From assembly GCA_033182465.1 (NCBI GenBank), contig CP137320.1:2728001-2792000 (forward strand): 64,000 nucleotides of DNA, in the 5' to 3' direction. Position 1 is the first letter of the stretch, and the number at the start of each line of letters is the position of its first letter. This DNA is from Sanghuangporus weigelae (lineage: Eukaryota > Basidiomycota > Agaricomycetes > Hymenochaetales > Hymenochaetaceae). Positions 39,591 through 52,503 of the stretch are shown piece by piece. Below the pieces are notes generated by a model. The model did no database searches, had not been told where the DNA came from, and saw only the letters and a program-made list of their open reading frames with translations. The position numbers and the translations under genes were made by a program.

Positions 39591-40822
39591 ATGACGGACT
39601 CATTACCGATACACGGTAATTATCGTGGGTTCGTGAGTGTTTCTTGCCTAACCATCAAGGCCAGGATTATAGAGTAGACTCTGAACCGAGCCCGTTTTCA
39701 CTGTTTACATGAAGATACTACACCAAACGTCCCTCGTTCCATGACCCACGACTCGCTTTGATACCGAGCAATATATTTAAAGATGCACGTATCCTTGATA
39801 TCGGATGCAACGAAGGGTGGGTGACGTGCGAAATTGGTGAGTCCGAGAAGAGCACGGACCTCAATCTGTTGAACTAACGAATACCAACTTCACGCAGCGC
39901 AGCAACTGCAAGCGAAAGAAGTAATAGGTGTCGACATAGATGACGTTCTCATACGCGCTGCATGGAAACGACGGCGCACAGTGTGGAGTCAACATCCTCT
40001 AATCTCTTCCCCGTCGCCTTCTGAAAGCGGGAACGAGCAGGAACCGAAGAGATCTAAACGTCTTCGCATCTCGCAAGGCGAAGAGAAGACGAAAAACCGT
40101 GCAGAACGTGGGGAGCAACTGTATTCATTCCCAGCCGCCTTTGAGCACATGTTCGGACCGCTTCCCATCCCGCCTGCGGAATCACCGGGGGAACGTTCCC
40201 AGTTCCCACACAACGTCGTCTTTCGAGCGACTGACTGGTTAAAAGACGGTATTATAGATGACCGGGAGGGACATGACGTCGTACTTGCGTAAGTCTATTT
40301 ACCTCCCGATATTTGCATTTCTTTCTGCGCCTCTCTTGACGGAACTTTCCCATATGACGGGCGTGGCCAAAATGTGCTCCTGCAAAACAGACTCTCGATC
40401 AGCAAATGGATCCATCTTAACAACGGAGACGAAGGCCTCCTCTCTTTCTTCCAGCGCGTTTTCTCAGTCCTTCGTTCAGGTGGCATCTTCATTCTAGAGC
40501 CGCAGGAATGGGAAACATACCATAAAGCCAAGCGTATGGATCCTGTGAGCGGTCTCTTTCTTTCCGCGACGGGGTGCTGTTCATTCTAATTGGTCCATCT
40601 GCACGCATGTTAATAAACAGAGACTCAAGAAAATAGGCGATTCTCTCCGATTACGGCCGGTAGATTTCGAACGCGAGCTGATGAAGGTTGGATTCCGCTC
40701 TGTCGAGCATCTTGGCCAGACTGGTAAAGGAGGTATGCACGCACATCTTCTCAAATCATGCGTTTGTGAACTGTATTCCTCTGACAGGCTTCCAGCGTGC
40801 TTTGGATCTCTACCGAAAATGA
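39591..40822 (+). CDS. Bin3/MePCE-type RNA 5'-gamma-phosphate methyltransferase
   Basis: Bin3-family enzymes use S-adenosylmethionine to cap the 5' phosphate of small RNAs such as 7SK or U6. Exon 1 (39591-39628) encodes MTDSLPIHGNYRG, joined to exon 2 at 39715 to give HGNYRGYYTKRPSFHDPRL, the family's N-terminal signature. The methyltransferase motif I is ARILDIGCNEGWVTCEIAQQ and motif II EVIGVDIDDVLIRAAW. A charged insert (KRSKRLRISQGEEKTKNRAE) precedes VVFRATDWLKDGI. The Bin3 block is ALSISKWIHLNNGDEGLLSF, then SGGIFILEPQEWETYHKAKR. Three further introns follow, and the last exon ends GFQRALDLYRK at 40822. It converges on the phospholipase D-like gene, with 285 bases between stops. Confidence 0.9.
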
Positions 40823-41107
40823 TCGTCCCTCTGATGGCTTTCAAGACTGAGATGTCAGTCAAGAATTTCTCTATGCAGAGCCTGGATAAAGATACGACTT
40901 GACACTTCCAGGATATCTCAAGTCTGCGTGATCTCAACAATACGAGATGCATTACAAGAAAAACCAGAGCGACCAGTACAAACATTCTAGCTCTAATGTA
41001 CAACTATTATAGGTCTACAAGACAGCCTACGAAAGATTAATAGATACACTATGATCGTCTGTTCGGAGAAATTAGTACAAAAATCAGGTAGTTTCTTCGG
41101 TTCGTCT

Positions 41108-43760
41108 TCAAAATCCGCCATTTCCCCTAGCCCGCCTATACGCGCCAGCAATGCCCTTCAACCCACCGACCGGTCCTTGTTTCTTTGTCCCGCTCGACTC
41201 GATGACTCTCCCTGATCCATCAGAAGCACGCCAAACTCCGTCTTTCGGATCCACTTTCCCATATCTACGCGTATTCTGGTTCGCATCTATACCTTTTAGC
41301 CACTCGCATGTAAGCTCCTCGGAGTCGATGAGGAGGTTGATCTCTTGGCTGTGGAACCACGACTGTGTATCCTGGTTCCCGTTGCCAACCATCGTCACTT
41401 GCGAATCGACCGCCATGAACTTGACTGCAGAGGATACAGAATGATGTTATTAAGTACGTATTAGGACAGGTTACGGCGAAGACCTACCGTGACAATTCCT
41501 CGTCTTCCGGGTAGCGCTCACGGGCTCGCTCTGGTCCTTCGCCGTGTACCAATACACCTTCAAATTCTCTCCTTTACCTTCCTTGTTGAGGACGTTGTAC
41601 ATCGCATGCACGACCTGTTCATTGGTCCCACCTTGGAAAGGAATCATCTCGCCCAAGTCATTGAAGCCTACCAAAGTCAGAAGTTCCGATGAGAATGGGA
41701 GAGTGGGAAATGGAGAAGAAAGAGACGGCACCGAGGTCAAGGTAGAGCGTTACTTCCACGCCGCGCCGGCATGCATCAACGGTCGCGGGAATGATAGGCG
41801 AGGCGTTGAATGTTGGTGTCTGACTGTTATTCAATTCAAACATGTCTTAGATGCGGCGAGGCACACGAAGATAACTGGAGGGAACGTACATAAACACCGA
41901 CTTCCTCGCATTCTTGAGCAAGCTGAGCCACGCGACATTCTGCGGAATGTTTTGCGCACTTTCGTGGCCAGGAGCTATAATAGAAGTCATGGAACCAATC
42001 AGTCTCTGTCTTCTCTTGTGACGGCCTCAAAGAAGAGGAAAGACATTCATCGCTACTCACTTCCCTTCGGCAAGCGATTGACCAACGCAATGGGCACTGG
42101 ATCGTGCGGCGAGTGCATAATATGTGGCTGAAAGTCGTTCAGGCTATCGTCGTCCTCAACGGTCCCAAGAACCTTCGACTTATGGCCATTTAGGTGCTTC
42201 GTGATTGCTTCTGCACGACTTCTACGCACGGAGGATGAGCTGTCGGCTTCGGATCTAAGGACCTCGGGGCCGCTCGTGGCACCACTGGTAGAACTGAAGG
42301 ATCCACTTAGCTGGATGGCGTGCGTTTCGGACTGAGTACGAGGCCGATTTTGCCGTTCTTCCATGTCATGTTCATCTGCACGATCGTTTGCGTCTTCGTT
42401 AAGTGTTGCTGTATGTTCCTGGCCCGTTTGCCTCTCCTCTCGTTCGTCACTTCCCGTTGGAGTTGTATCAGACTTTCCGGCGTCGATCGGGAGATTCATA
42501 GCAGGGTGCTGGCCAACAAGTTCGTCTTTCCCATGTACACCCTCATCATAACCCGGAATACCAGCAGTAGCACGGATAACTTTGCCCACAACTGAACCAT
42601 CACCGCCAGCAGACTTGCGTTTACCGCCATCTTCATTCTTTTCCGCATCTTTCAATCGCTGAACTTCTCGCTCGTGCTGCTTGCCAAGAAGTGAACGTGC
42701 AGCGATGCTCGCAAACTCCGTGTCGATGTCTGGCGAATAAGTGCAGTTGATCAACCGAACAAAAGGAGAATAAAGGAGATCAACTTACACTGAAGACTCT
42801 TATTCGCATCACCAAAATTGTACCAGCCTCTTGCAGGTACCTTCGAGAGCAAGGGTAAAGGAGGCTCAAGCTTGTTGAACCATGAAAATAATGCAACGTC
42901 GTAAAAGCTATCGACAATTGGTCCTTCCAAGTGAAGGCACATCTCCACGTTGGGACGGTCTTGTATGTTGTTACTATTGATGCATGCGATCTTACGATCT
43001 ACGATAAGGTACTTGGCGTGGAACGTCCCGAGCGGTGGTCGATGGTAGTTAACGGCTTCCATTCGGATGCCTTTCAAGTCCTCTGGACGCGGAAGACCCA
43101 CGCTCTCCCACTTTGCCGGAGGAACAGGCGCGTGATTATTTATGACCTGTGAAATGGTTCCACGGTCATACACAATCTTCACCACAATTTTCTGCTCATC
43201 ACTCCTCTTTTCTTCAACGCCACGTCTCGAAAGAGCACGAAGAGCGTCTGAAACGAGCTGCGAAGAATGGGAGTTCTCCAAGTAGTTTGTTGCGATGAAG
43301 ACTTCATGCTGTGCGTTCGCGATTAATTCTGCATAATGCCGCATGATGTCCGGTATCACGGAGACGATGGAGAGCGGAATGACCCCAGACGAGCCAATAA
43401 CAGATGGAGAAGCGAGGTTTGAAAAGGGCTTGCGGGAAATGGAGTCCAGGACATCTGCGTATACCTACATAGCATACTGTTTTTGAATAAAGATGTTTTG
43501 ATAGCATAAGAAAGATGATGCACCTTGAGGAACAACTCAGACGGTCTGTAGGGGAACTTGCCGCATTCTGCAGCTCTATCCAGTCTATCTTTCTCCCCAG
43601 ATAACACAGGCTTCGTCCTCCCGCTCTCCTTCCTCCGCGCCCTCCATTCCCGGCGCATGGACTTCACGACTTGGTCAACTGACCTACTCGGATCCTTGAC
43701 AAGCTCTTCTGCGATAGACGGCGCGCTCTGGCATAGCTCGCGGACATATTCATTGCTCAT
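41108..43760 (-). CDS. Phospholipase D-like protein with two HKD motifs
   Basis: A PLD-superfamily protein with both catalytic HxKxxxxD motifs: HAKYLIVDRKIACINSNNIQ in the N-terminal half, and HVKFMAVDSQVTMVGNGNQD near the C-terminus. The first half includes SNEYVRELCQSAPSIAEELV, then HEVFIATNYLENSHSSQLVS. A roughly 200-residue acidic, disordered insert (41.9-42.7 kb) separates the two halves. The second half has ARRSLLGKQHEREVQ before and RRGVEVTLYLDLGFNDLGEM after the insert. The layout fits fungal PLD-like proteins related to cardiolipin synthase-type enzymes; the substrate (phospholipid or nucleic acid) is open. The start at 43760 follows the family-like MSNEY opening, although an in-frame ATG lies 111 bases upstream. 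Confidence 0.85.
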
Positions 43761-44294
43761 GGTAGCAAGGAGAGGACGGGTTCGACGCTGAGTGGGGGCG
43801 AAAGCAAGAGAAGCGGGGTGAGGGGAGGCTAGACATTTGTATTGTATGGATTGATTGACTCCGCACTGCACTCCGTAGGATTACAGTGGCTCCTGACTTA
43901 ATTAGTATGACGTAAGGTCGAAACTATTTTAAGGAAGTTTTTGGCCATCGCCTCGCGTGCCTGTGGTGTGCCCTGTATTGTATTGCGGCCGACTAGTGTG
44001 TACTTATTTTGAAGCTTAGAAAAAGTAAATAATTCAAATAGTCGCTCGGAAATCGTGTGCGGCTGATTTAATAATAATAAAGTTTCAGATGAGCACATAG
44101 AACTTCCAATCTCTTGGCCTAATTTGATGGCGTAGTATCGTGCCAAATATCCTTTATCAAATAGCTAGGGTACAAAATGACCGACGAGCATAATCCAAGT
44201 GGAACGGCCATAGCAATTGCAAAGTCCAAGACAAAGCATCTACATAGCAATGATACAAGTCGAATAATTACTGATCATGTGGAAGCTCCCAGAG
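43761..44294. other. Intergenic spacer
   Basis: Upstream region of the phospholipase D-like gene and downstream region of FIG4, both on the minus strand. The sequence near 44060-44090 is AT-rich (repeated AATAAT). No gene is seen. Confidence 0.4.
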
Positions 44295-47200
44295 TCATGC
44301 AGCAACAAGACTATAATCTCCAGTAACCTTTCTTGCAGTTCCCATCTTCACCCACTTCTCATAATTGAATGTTGCATAGCCCGTCGCAGCAACTGAATGA
44401 CCGACTCCTCCGCCTGGTCCGCCGGCGCCCCCGGCCGTCGCGCTTGTAACTGCGGCTTCCCTCCTTCCTCCCTCCTCCCTGAACAGCTTATCAACAAAGC
44501 TTGGCTTCGCTAGCTGAACATGCCGAACGAAAGCTTCCTCCGGCGGGGCAATGTCCCAATCTGGGCGGTCGCCTAGACCAGTAAGAACGGCCTTGGCGTA
44601 TACTTCGCGCTCCTGCCGTGATGGATATTTGTCCTCCTCTTCGAGAAGCGTTTGATATTGATTGATGTACCTAATGGTGTATATCCAACGTCCAGAATGA
44701 ATATCGGAAGCCGAAAGACATGCACAATTCAGAGATTATAATAAAGATTGAAACGGCACGTACCCTTCATACTGCTTCAGCTCGTCATCCGGCACTTTTG
44801 GATTTAAAAGCTGTCTTGATATAAATTCCGTTGAGGTCTTCTCACCGGGCTCCGGTTCACGTGCCGTTTGCTCAGCCTCAATCTTCTTCACTGGCTTTCT
44901 GAATGACTTGTGCAGACTTGATGATTGTGTGCCCATCCACCGACGAACTCCCTGCATGAGCCTAATTTCATTGTCGCATTAGCTTTAGAGTGCTATTAAT
45001 GAATGAGCATAGATTCATACCCAGGCTGCATGACTGCATGATGAGGGCTGAACGGACTCTGATCCAGGTCCTTCGCAGTCTTCCTATGGGAATAAGCAAA
45101 AACTCAGCAACGTCCTTCCAACTCCCCATTTACCGATTACTTACCCAGGTAGTTTGAGCGTACTATTCATCGAATACGCAAAATGCTTTCCGAGGCTGGT
45201 AAATAGCAAAGGCCGGTAATATTCAATCCAAAACTCAGCACGGTGCTCTGCAAATTCTTTAAGACCTTTCTCGCAGTCTTCCAATCTGTACGCCGGCTCG
45301 AGGTGCTTCGGATCATACCACGCTCGGTACCCACTGCGCCTCGGCAGACGCGTAATCGTCCGCTCGGATTGGACACCTAAGAATAAATTGATCGCAGCCT
45401 GCTTATCGGCGTCAAGCACTGCATTTGTATAGAATCGCCGAATATTCTCGATGATATCACGCGAGTGACTATTCCAATGTGGCATACGCCTATATGTCTC
45501 CACACGATTCACCAATGCGCTACCCGTATACTGCAGCGCAAGCGTATCGCCGTGATCATGATACATCTCTGTCAGCATGTTCACGGCATCCGAATCAAAA
45601 GACAAATTCGGGCTGTCAACAACTCCGAGCGCGTACAGCTGGTGTCCCAGTACGCGCTTCCCAAACACGAACTGAGCCGCGTTCGTCCTGTCGAGACAAT
45701 CCACACAATTTGTTCGGCAAATCCCATTCTGTAGGGATATTGTTGATCGGTATGGTATAGATGGATCGGTCCTCATTTGATGTGAGATAGACTCTGGCCC
45801 AGAATGGTAAAAGCCTGTAAGCTGTATCGCTTCTTCGGCTATATCTTCAAGGTAGCTGATAACGTCCTGCGTTTTCCTAAGGGAACATCAGTACGAGTAA
45901 CTCCAGTCGATAAAAATTTATTACTCTTTGTACGCTCGGGACATATCCCACGCTCTATAAATCATCTTCTTATCGTCCGGTAGAAATTGATTGAGGTAAT
46001 GGACACATTGCGTGTATTCGTCTAAGAGTTTACTCTCTCGTGGAACAGGTTCGCGTCGCTTGATGAGATTAAGGATCATGATAGGTGCGCCATAACGGCT
46101 GAAGAGATTGTCGAAATGCATGGCAGCAGGAGTGAAAAATGGGTCGACAACGCTTACTACAAGCGTATGAGAATACATTCTGTAAGAGGAAATAGTAACG
46201 CACTGTCAATAGGAGGTTTAGGAGTCATCGCATTCGTCTCTTGCATCCAATAAATAGGAATACTCCCCCGATACTGTGCTCATGGTTAATATAATAATGC
46301 AAGGAAATGGCTCTGATCTAGATCACCTGCACGTAACTGGTATAATGTGGACTCGGAGCGCGTCGAGGCCGTTGCGATGGATCAGAAGAAAAGTCGCGTG
46401 GTGCAGGATAGTAAAATGGCGTTGTCGACGCTTCAGATACAATCTGTTCGGTTTCAACTTCATTCGCAACATTACCCTCATCGTTGACACCGCGCTTCAA
46501 GTAGCGAGCGCCAGCATAGTGGCGTGAGCGGCGTGCAATCAGTGTAATGAACACAACCCGACCAAGGACAGTAAGCTCTGTTGGAGGATAAGTCAATGAA
46601 GATCCGATAAAGTACAAGAGCAGTTGCTTACTGGCTTGGTCGACGTGCCCATGTACCAAAGGGAGAATCCAATGCGACTTGATAGGACCACCTTCACGCT
46701 TCGCAAAAGGCGCGGTAAGCATATGATGATTCCACGCAAACCGATCATTGAAATTCCATTTATCGGCGGCTTCAGCTGGAACAGGCTGCGTCATGTTACG
46801 TTGCAGTGTCGACGTCAAGTCGTATGTATAACTGCAATTAAATCAGATTCGAATTTAATTGTAGTGGAAATGCAAGGTCGAACCTGAAATAGAAATTCTT
46901 GGACATGTCGACCTGCTTGAACGTGTTGATGTAGCGCTGCTCTTCTGCAGGTTTCTCGATTTTCTGGTTAAAACAGATGGGTATCATGTCCGTGTTTTCG
47001 CAATGGTAAAGGTAGTGTCCCCCTAGCAATGCAACAACCGATCGCTTTGAAATAGCAATCATATACCACCCTGCAGTGAACTTGATAAACCCTAGAGGAA
47101 ACAAGTGAGTCGGAAAAAAAAAGCTCAGATACGCAGACAAAATTACCCGCAACGCCGAATATTACTCTCGCTTTCCCCAGCCCGCCGCTACCTTTGTTGC

Positions 47201-47633
47201 CATCTTCCAGCATCTTCAGCATTCCACTCATCTGCTTGCCCGTGTATATCGTTTCATCCTCGTGCACGACAAGCTCCTCCTGAGACGTCCTGTCAATCTT
47301 CATGATACGATGTCGTGAGTCGGAGGTGTTCGACGCTACAAGATAAAATCGTGTCCTGTTCTCGTACAGAATGAACTTGTTCAAGGCGAGAGGTCCCTTC
47401 TGAGCTTGAGGTGGCGGAATATACGAAAGTGAAGGCCGCGGCCCACTTCCCTGGCCTACATTTGTACTTGTCTTCCGAGAGCTCCGCGAATGAATTGAAG
47501 GCGTAGGTTCAATCTTTGGCGAAGGAGGATTTGATACCGTCGTCACTGTCGGGCTTGCACTACTACTGTGTAAGCTGGGTGGGCCATTCGGGAGGAGCAA
47601 CGTCGCAGGCCTTTCCTGTTCCACGTTCTCCAT
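44295..47633 (-). CDS. FIG4: FIG4-type polyphosphoinositide phosphatase (SAC domain)
   Basis: FIG4 works with the Fab1/PIKfyve kinase and Vac14 at vacuolar or endosomal membranes to set PI(3,5)P2 levels. The N-terminus is Ser/Pro-rich; the SAC domain begins near [20 protein letters not shown]. Typical blocks are [29 protein letters not shown]-like [36 protein letters not shown] and [12 protein letters not shown]. The segment [10 protein letters not shown] precedes [20 protein letters not shown] and [16 protein letters not shown]. The catalytic CX5R-T sequence is [20 protein letters not shown]. The C-terminal part after the SAC domain ([36 protein letters not shown]) is as in fungal FIG4. About ten introns are present and the stop is at 44295-44297. 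It appears intact. Confidence 0.93.
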
Positions 47634-48781
47634 GATGAATCACATGAGCTCAGATAAACTGCAAGCAGAATTGTCACTCATGGTCAAGGTAGACCAGGAC
47701 CTGGAAGAAATGCTTCTGTTTAGGAGGTGTACAGTGTACGTACGTATACAGTTCGGTCATCGAACACGTGACGGAACACAACAATCGACAACTCTTTTGC
47801 ACGCGATCTCCTTTTTTTTCCAATTTTTTTCCAATACCGCAAAGACTATGCTCGCGCCTGATTAGATGCCCAAAGCCCAGATCTCATTAGCTCTTATCAT
47901 CCCTCAATGCAGGCTGCAGGAGTTGATAATTCCGTCGAAAAGGTGTCCGCTTGAAATTATATCTTCTTTCAAGTCTTATCCTTTCAGAAGTGTAGCATGA
48001 CTCTTTTCCCTCTGAGAGCAGTGCTCTTACTTCCGGAGATCGAGTACGATGGATTTGTTATTTGTATTGGCCGGTATCACTAAAGCGGACCTCAATGGCA
48101 TTCGTAAGGGGCAGCTGTGCCATGGAGCGCTGCTTAGTAGGCCACTTGAATCTAGTTCAAGGAGATAAATATCTCAGGTAGAGACTTTAGACGTCATCAT
48201 CCAGGTGGTAATTGACATAGGAAAGTTCACATAAGTTCCTTTCATGATATCGTGATTGTAAACAATAAGCAATGCACACCACCCTTCATGGAAAGCTAGA
48301 CACCTACTATTGCTGACACGTCTGTTGACAGGGAAGCTATCGGACTGAACTTGCATTTGGGCTTGACACAATAGATCTGTTGAGACAAGTAGACCCTAGT
48401 CTCGGTTATGTATGACGAACAGCGACTCGTTACCATTTCGTCAGGCTGCATGCATATTAGTGATAAGGTCCAATAGAGAAGCAGCTATGGTGCTTACGAG
48501 AGGGTGTCTCCATGGCCGCATTTCAAGTTGATGTTAGTCACTCTGGCAGACGCTTGATAGACGATATTTGCGCCAGTAGCAAGCGAATTGCTAACTTTCG
48601 CCAGTAGCATATATCGGAGTCAAGCGGAATTCGCGGTAAAAGAAATAGAGTCCAATGAAGCTGAGTCCTCAGGATGCTGTTTGTTTCGCTTTTGAGTTCT
48701 CCATATTTTATACGGCAGGACAGAGCATAGCCAGCTGAGGAGTTCTTCACGTGGTAAACAGAAGGCCTTTCCAGAGTTTCT

Positions 48782-49316
48782 ATTGGCCATCCAATAAGTC
48801 CTTCTACCATGTCTGAGATGTGTATGCTCTGGTTCAACAAAGCTGTGCCTCAGGCAGAGGAATATCCGACCTGAGCTTGCGGTAAATGTTACAGGGTCAT
48901 AAAAAATCCATGCTTCTGAAGTAACGAGCCACACCCTTCAGTGTTCTGCTCGTGCCGAAAAGATAGTTCCATTGATCGTCCAATAAATTCTTCTGTCATA
49001 TCTTATATGCGTCCGCTCTGGATCAACAAAACTCGAGTCTCAGTCAGAAGGATATCTGACCTCAGCTTGAGGCGAATGTTACGGGATCATAAGTCGATGC
49101 TTCTGAAATAACGTTCCACATCTTTCAATGTTCCGCTCGTCACGAAAAAATGGTTCCATTGATCATCCAATAGGTCCTCCTCTCTATCTGATTAGTCCGT
49201 TGTTCGTTCAATGATTCCTCCTGTCATGTCCGATGGGTCCATTGATCATGATCATAAGAAGTCCATCCTTAATAACGTGTGGAACTTCCACGATTTTAGA
49301 GCTCCGCTCGTCCCGG
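48782..49316. repeat. Imperfect tandem repeat of about 188 bases, three units
   Basis: Units start at 48782 (ATTGGCCATCCAATA), 48971 (ATTGATCGTCCAATA) and 49158 (ATTGATCATCCAATA), so the periods are 189 and 187. The first two units match along most of their length, including CATGCTTCTGAAGTAACG versus GATGCTTCTGAAATAACG and TGTTCTGCTCGTGCCGAAA versus TGTTCCGCTCGTCACGAAA. The third unit begins well, then is rearranged, and ends with GCTCCGCTCGTCCCGG. No frame stays open across it, so it is non-coding. Confidence 0.75.
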
Positions 49317-49644
49317 ACAGGCCGTCAAGGCTATGCAAGAATCATACACCGGCGTGGAAGCATCTAGCCATGCCCTTCAAGCTCAGCTATACTTTTAATG
49401 AAGGAAGTGGCCTTTTAAAAATCGGAAGAAGCTGAAATCATAACGGATTCCTCACGTACTGAATTGGCCACAAGTTTTTTTGGGATGTCCGGGGTCCTTA
49501 TCCGCCTGATTATATCCAATTGACCCAAAATACACTCCAGATTCTATCCAATTGGCCCAATGGTACGTTCGATCCATTAACTGTTTCCATACTTTTATGG
49601 TTACGCTCTAAGATATCGTCTGTACCTTTTTCGCCGAGGTGTAC

Positions 49645-49652
49645 TCTATAAA
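49645..49652 (+). promoter_or_regulatory. TATA box candidate for the cysteine-cluster gene
   Basis: CTCTATAAATG lies about 110 bases before the ATG at 49757, following the CCAAT-like pair at 49513-49560. Confidence 0.45.
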
Positions 49653-49756
49653 TGTGAGTCCTTGTATCCAGTCCAGACATCATTAGCTTACTATCGAGCT
49701 TCTACATCTCTCTGAAAGCAACTTGCGCTACAGGTGTACCTTCCCTCCCGCACAGT

Positions 49757-50541
49757 ATGTCCACAGCAGAACCAGCGGTACTGTCCAACACGCAGGGCAT
49801 CCCAAATGCAAAAAGGCCCTCTCGCAGTCGTAATATGAGTGCCTGCAGTCGTTGTGTTGATCAGCACTTAAAGGTAGACATCCATGCCGACTAAATAGAG
49901 GACGAAGCTGACTTCCTCACACTGAAGTGTAACATGGATCCACCATACTCGTCCTCAAAATGCGACCGTTGCTGTCGCGACAAAGTGGAGATCTGTCCTC
50001 CACACAGGCCACGTAGGAGTCGTCGCAAGGAAGCTCCAACCATGTCCGACTATATCGAGTCGAACATTCCTGCTGAGGCGAATGCCATACCGTCTGTAAG
50101 TGAATAGTCATGAACGCTTAATTGACAATTCGGACTGACCTTATAATCGCCAATGAAAGGCGCCAGATTCTATCGCTGCAATGAACAAGGTCGCTACTGG
50201 TCCAGGCTATGCTGAGCTCCTCGGTGTACAAGGCTCTAGCCAAAGCAACTCAACTGGAATGTATTCAAATGACATTGGTGAGAGCGACTATTCGCAAAGA
50301 GTAATATCCAACTTATGTCTTGATCAAAGCACAACCCGATATGAATGTGGGTGTTGCAGGTGGAAATCCGGGACCGTACTCGAACCAAGAAGGTACTTGG
50401 CCTCTCGCGATGCCATTTGAAGGCCTTCATGGACTTCTACCGCCAAACAATGACTTCCCATGGTATTCTAGTTTCACGAATGGAAACATGGGGGTGGCAT
50501 CCAGTGTCAATGAAGACAACGATTGGAAGATTCAACATTAA
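49757..50541 (+). CDS. Small Zn2Cys6-like cysteine-cluster protein
   Basis: Proposed exons are 49757-49873, 49928-50095, 50160-50277 and a last exon from about 50331 to 50541, all in phase. Across the first intron the protein reads SACSRCVDQHLKCNMDPPYS, then SSKCDRCCRDKVEIC. The spacing is C-x2-C-x6-C-x10-C-x2-C-x7-C, close to the fungal Zn(II)2Cys6 DNA-binding cluster, and it is followed by a basic stretch (PHRPRRSRRKEAP). The usual Lys/Arg run between Cys 2 and Cys 3 is weak (VDQHLK). The remaining about 130 residues are Gly/Asn/Pro-rich (GPYSNQEGTWPLAMPFEGLH; NNDFPWYSSFTNGN), with no fungal TF middle-homology region. It may be a short transcription factor; DNA binding is not shown. Confidence 0.62.
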
Positions 50542-50894
50542 ATGCTGTCCGGCGTATAATATAGGTCATTATGATGTAGCGTAAGATATTCCGTGCTCCC
50601 CGTACTAGAATGCTAGTTTTCCTGGAAAAGACTCATAGCGTCGAAACTTTGCACTATGCATCCAAGAGAGAAAGATACCCGCAACGAGAAAGAAGAGAAA
50701 CGATGCTCCATTCGTATAAGCATAGGGAAGTTTCAGGAATCAATATGGCAAGATGTAAACGTCAAGGGAGAAACTGAACAACGGGACCAACAAACTTTGG
50801 AGTCGTGGGAATAGGTTGCCTTTTCCGTCTATCAGAGTAGATGATTGACGTCCGGGGAGCTACACCAACCATTCTCAAAACCTCCAATCCGAAA

Positions 50895-52503
50895 ATGTCG
50901 CTCGAATCAGTACCACTCCCGCCTCTAGAGTCCATCGCACGAACGAGCACAAAACGTACATTCGCCATCTTTGCCTCAGCAACAGACCCACCAAAAGAAG
51001 AAGACAGGAGGTTCGCGTTTTGTTATCCTTTCTCACATGTGTGTACCACGTACCTGACGGTATTTCTCGTTGAATAGTGCAAAATTGCGATTAAGTGTAA
51101 AGATCAATGATGAATACAAAGACTACAAGCAGCTACCTACAGCACTGTTATCGCAACAGGGCCCTGTCGGTCCTGCGAGACCAAAGCAGGAGCGGAAGAT
51201 GATCGAAGCTGCGCGTATGTCATGACCAACTTATGTTATGAATCTTCCTATCAATCTGCTCATTGGTTACCTTCCAGCATCTTCCGAGACATCTCGAATG
51301 ATAGCCAAGATAGACCCGACACCTCAAGCTCAACCATCCACTCTCGCATCTCACAACACACTCTCAAAAGCTCTCGCTCTACACAAAACAACACGATCCA
51401 TCAAACCGGTGTATCATCCACAATGGAAGCTCATGCGTGTCATCTCAGGGCATCTGGGTTGGGTGCGTTCTGTTGCTGTGGAACCGGGCAACAAGTGGTT
51501 TGCAACTGGTGCGGGCGATCGTGTGATCAAGATTTGGGATTTAGCCTCGGGAGAGCTGAAGTTGAGTTTGACGGGCCATATCTCGACTGTACGAGGTCTG
51601 GCCGTCTCTCCGCGGCATCCGTATCTGTTTTCATGCGGTGAAGACAAGGTGCGCTTCCCCTCTCTTGTCAGAAAATATGCAACTCACAGCTCGCTGGTAG
51701 ATGGTAAAATGCTGGGACCTGGAAGTGAACAAAGTCATCCGACACTACCACGGGCATCTCTCAGGCGTATACACGTTGGACCTGCATCCAACACTCGACG
51801 TCCTCGTAACAGCAGGTCGCGATGCATCCGCACGCGTATGGGACATGCGAACCAAAGCACCTATTCACGTACTCGCAGGACACACTGCAACCGTCGCGGA
51901 CGTCAAATGTCAGGAAAGCGACCCGCAGGTAATCACAGGCAGCATGGACACTACCGTTCGCCTGTGGGACCTCGCAGCTGGCAAGACGATGACGACGCTC
52001 ACGCATCATAAGAAGAGTGTACGTGCACTGACGATCCACCCGACTGAGTATTCCTTTGCGAGTGCTTCCGCGGGAGGGAACAACATCAAGAAGTGGAAGT
52101 GCCCCGAAGGGACGTTCGTATTCAACTTCTCGGGCCAGAATGCGATTATCAATACTCTGTCTGTCAACTCCGAGGGTGTTTTGTTTTCAGGAGGTAAGCA
52201 AGCAATCTATTTCAGTTATTGCCCTTCACTTAATCTCAATATTGTTTCTAGGTGACAATGGTTCAATCACCTGGTGGGATTACAACAGTGGGACCGCATT
52301 CCAAACGATGGACGACATTCCACAACCCGGCTCTCTCGAAGCCGAGGCAGGCATCTTCTGCTCTACGTTCGACATGACGGGATCGCGCTTGATCACTGGT
52401 TGCGCTGACAAAACTATCAAGGTACATCTTTTCCGACTCTCATTTAAGTCGGACTGTTGTATACTAAGGCGGTCAATTCCAGATCTATGCAGAGCAAGGC
52501 TAG
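50895..52503 (+). CDS. PRP46: PRP46/PLRG1-type WD40 splicing factor
   Basis: PRP46 (human PLRG1) is a WD40 component of the Prp19/NTC complex, which stabilises U5 and U6 after U4 release in the active spliceosome. The start at 50895 gives [20 protein letters not shown] followed by [14 protein letters not shown], matching the short N-terminal leader of the family. Seven WD repeats follow: [114 protein letters not shown] and the last around [16 protein letters not shown]. Several WD dipeptides are exact ([40 protein letters not shown]). Introns split it at least five times. The stop is at 52501-52503. Confidence 0.92.

Larger units (their letters stand above)
47634..49756. other. Long intergenic region with repeats
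   Basis: 2.1 kb upstream of FIG4 and of the cysteine-cluster gene, without a supported gene. It contains the 188-base tandem repeats listed separately, and two copies of TATCCAATTGRCCCAA at 49513 and 49545, which resemble CCAAT-type promoter elements. Confidence 0.5.
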
